From assembly GCF_000164865.1 (NCBI RefSeq), contig NC_014618.1, forward strand, positions 310,001 through 374,000: a stretch of 64,000 nt of DNA, written 5' to 3'. Below the pieces are notes generated by a model that ran no database searches, was not told where the DNA came from, and saw only the letters and a list, made by a program, of their open reading frames with translations. This stretch comes from [Enterobacter] lignolyticus SCF1. GTDB taxonomy: Bacteria; Pseudomonadota; Gammaproteobacteria; Enterobacterales; Enterobacteriaceae. Positions 63,012-64,000 of the stretch are shown piece by piece (the first letter of the stretch is position 1; the number at the start of each line of letters is the position of its first letter). Position numbers and translations under genes: made by a program.

Positions 63012-64000
63012 TCAGAACAGCTCGTGGGTCTCGCCGTTATCGATAAGCGTGGTTCCCACCTCATGCACCGCCTGCTGCGTCGGCTGCGTGCCCTCAATAA
63101 AGTACTCTTCACGGCTGTTGCCGCCGTTGGCGAGCTGCCCGGTGCTGCGGTCGATATTGACCGTCACCACGCCGGTAGGCGGCGTCAGCGGCTGCTCAGG
63201 AACGCCCTGAAGCACACTCTTCATAAAGGCATCCCACGCCGGTTGCGCGCTTTTGGCGCCGCCTTCGTAGCCGGAGATCTGATCCTTAATGGCGCCCGAC
63301 GCCGTCGTCCGGCCCAGGTCGCGGCGGTGATCGTCAAAGCCAATCCACACCGAGGTGACGACGCCCGGACCGTAGCCGGAGAACCAGGCATCTTTCGAGC
63401 TGTTGGTGGTACCGGTTTTCCCGCCGATATCCTTACGCTGCAGGTCGCGGCCTGCACGCCAGCCGGTGCCCTGCCAGCCCGGTTCGCCGAAGATGTTGGT
63501 GTTCAGCGCGCTCTTGATCAGAAACGCCAGCGGTGTGCTGATGACGTGCGGCGCATATTCCTGGCCGCCGCTGCGGGCGACTAAGGCCTGGTTGGCCTGC
63601 TCAAGGCTGGGCATTGGCACGTTGGCGTTCTGCGGCTCCTGGGAGATAGCCACATCTTCAACATCTTTGTTTTCCAGCACGTTAGATTTCGGCGTATCGC
63701 CGTAAATTACCGGGATATCGCAATCGGCGCAGGCAATTTTCGGTTTGGCCTCAAACAGCACGTTGCCCTGGTCATTTTCAATCTTGCTGATGAAGTAGGG
63801 GTCTATCAGGAAGCCGCCGTTGGCCATCACCGAATAGCCGCGCGCGACCTGCAGCGGCGTAAAGGAGGCCGAACCCAGTGCCAGCGATTCGGTGTGGACG
63901 ATGTTGTCGGCCGGGAAGCCGAAGCGCTGCAGATACTCAGCGGCATAGTCAACACCCATCGCGCGCATGGCGCGAACCATCACCACGTTTTTCGACTGCC
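63012..64000 (-). CDS. mrcA: Penicillin-binding protein 1A, C-terminal part (cut by window end)
   Basis: The last 329 or so codons of a class A penicillin-binding protein, a bifunctional glycosyltransferase/transpeptidase of peptidoglycan synthesis. The frame stays open to the window edge (Q-S-K-N-V-V-M-V-R-A-M), so the N-terminal glycosyltransferase and the active-site serine are outside. The third transpeptidase motif is present as KTGTTNSS, in GGKTGTTNSSKDAWFSGYGP. The sequence and its place next to nudE match E. coli MrcA (about 850 residues). Confidence 0.95.
   Translation of the reverse strand, partial: QSKNVVMVRAMRAMGVDYAAEYLQRFGFPADNIVHTESLALGSASFTPLQVARGYSVMANGGFLIDPYFISKIENDQGNVLFEAKPKIACADCDIPVIYGDTPKSNVLENKDVEDVAISQEPQNANVPMPSLEQANQALVARSGGQEYAPHVISTPLAFLIKSALNTNIFGEPGWQGTGWRAGRDLQRKDIGGKTGTTNSSKDAWFSGYGPGVVTSVWIGFDDHRRDLGRTTASGAIKDQISGYEGGAKSAQPAWDAFMKSVLQGVPEQPLTPPTGVVTVNIDRSTGQLANGGNSREEYFIEGTQPTQQAVHEVGTTLIDNGETHELF

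Overview
The window is an ordinary stretch of enterobacterial core chromosome. Gene order, protein lengths and many near-identical proteins match the livJ-to-mrcA interval of Escherichia coli K-12, almost gene for gene. GC-rich third codon positions, REP-type palindromes and a DUF1471 gene between bioH and feoC suggest a genus of the Enterobacter/Klebsiella/Kosakonia/Citrobacter group rather than E. coli. The genus cannot be settled from the sequence alone. I see no phage, plasmid, insertion sequence, CRISPR array, tRNA or rRNA.

Layout. 1-6764: branched-chain amino acid ABC transporter livJ (cut at its 5' end), livKHMGF, with panM inverted between the two binding-protein genes. 7031-11994: ugpBAECQ, glycerol-3-phosphate import and phosphodiesterase, behind a tandem Pho box. 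12023-17031: yhhA, ggt, yhhY, the Fur-controlled sRNA gene ryhB, yhhX and yhhW. 17135-20127: gntR and gntKU, gluconate use. 20165-22076: yhgN and asd. 22327-31707: the complete glycogen operon glgBXCAP. 31753-35449: glpD divergent from glpEGR. 35459-43222: malT divergent from malPQ. 43297-47056: gntT, nfuA, gntX and, divergently, bioH. 47186-47455: the DUF1471 gene. 47495-50317: feoABC, ferrous iron uptake. 50664-53574: yhgF and greB. 53802-55870: ompR-envZ. 55954-57573: pckA. 57914-62105: hslO, hslR, yrfG and igaA. 62416-62976: nudE. 63012-64000: the 3' end of mrcA.

The genes form several coherent circuits. Storage and mobilisation of glucose polymers is clustered: glgBXCAP plus malPQ carry two different GT35 phosphorylases less than 10 kb apart. 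Glycerol-3-phosphate is imported by Ugp, oxidised by GlpD and controlled by GlpR. Gluconate uptake is split into gntKU and gntT, and both have GntR operators. Iron control appears at ryhB and feoA (Fur-like sites) and at nfuA (a good IscR type 1 site).

Regulatory sites were found by eye against consensus motifs recalled from known families, so they are predictions. I found no convincing undescribed system. The items most worth a second look are the DUF1471 insertion, the patchwork identity of livJ and livK, and several perfect palindromes whose role is not obvious.
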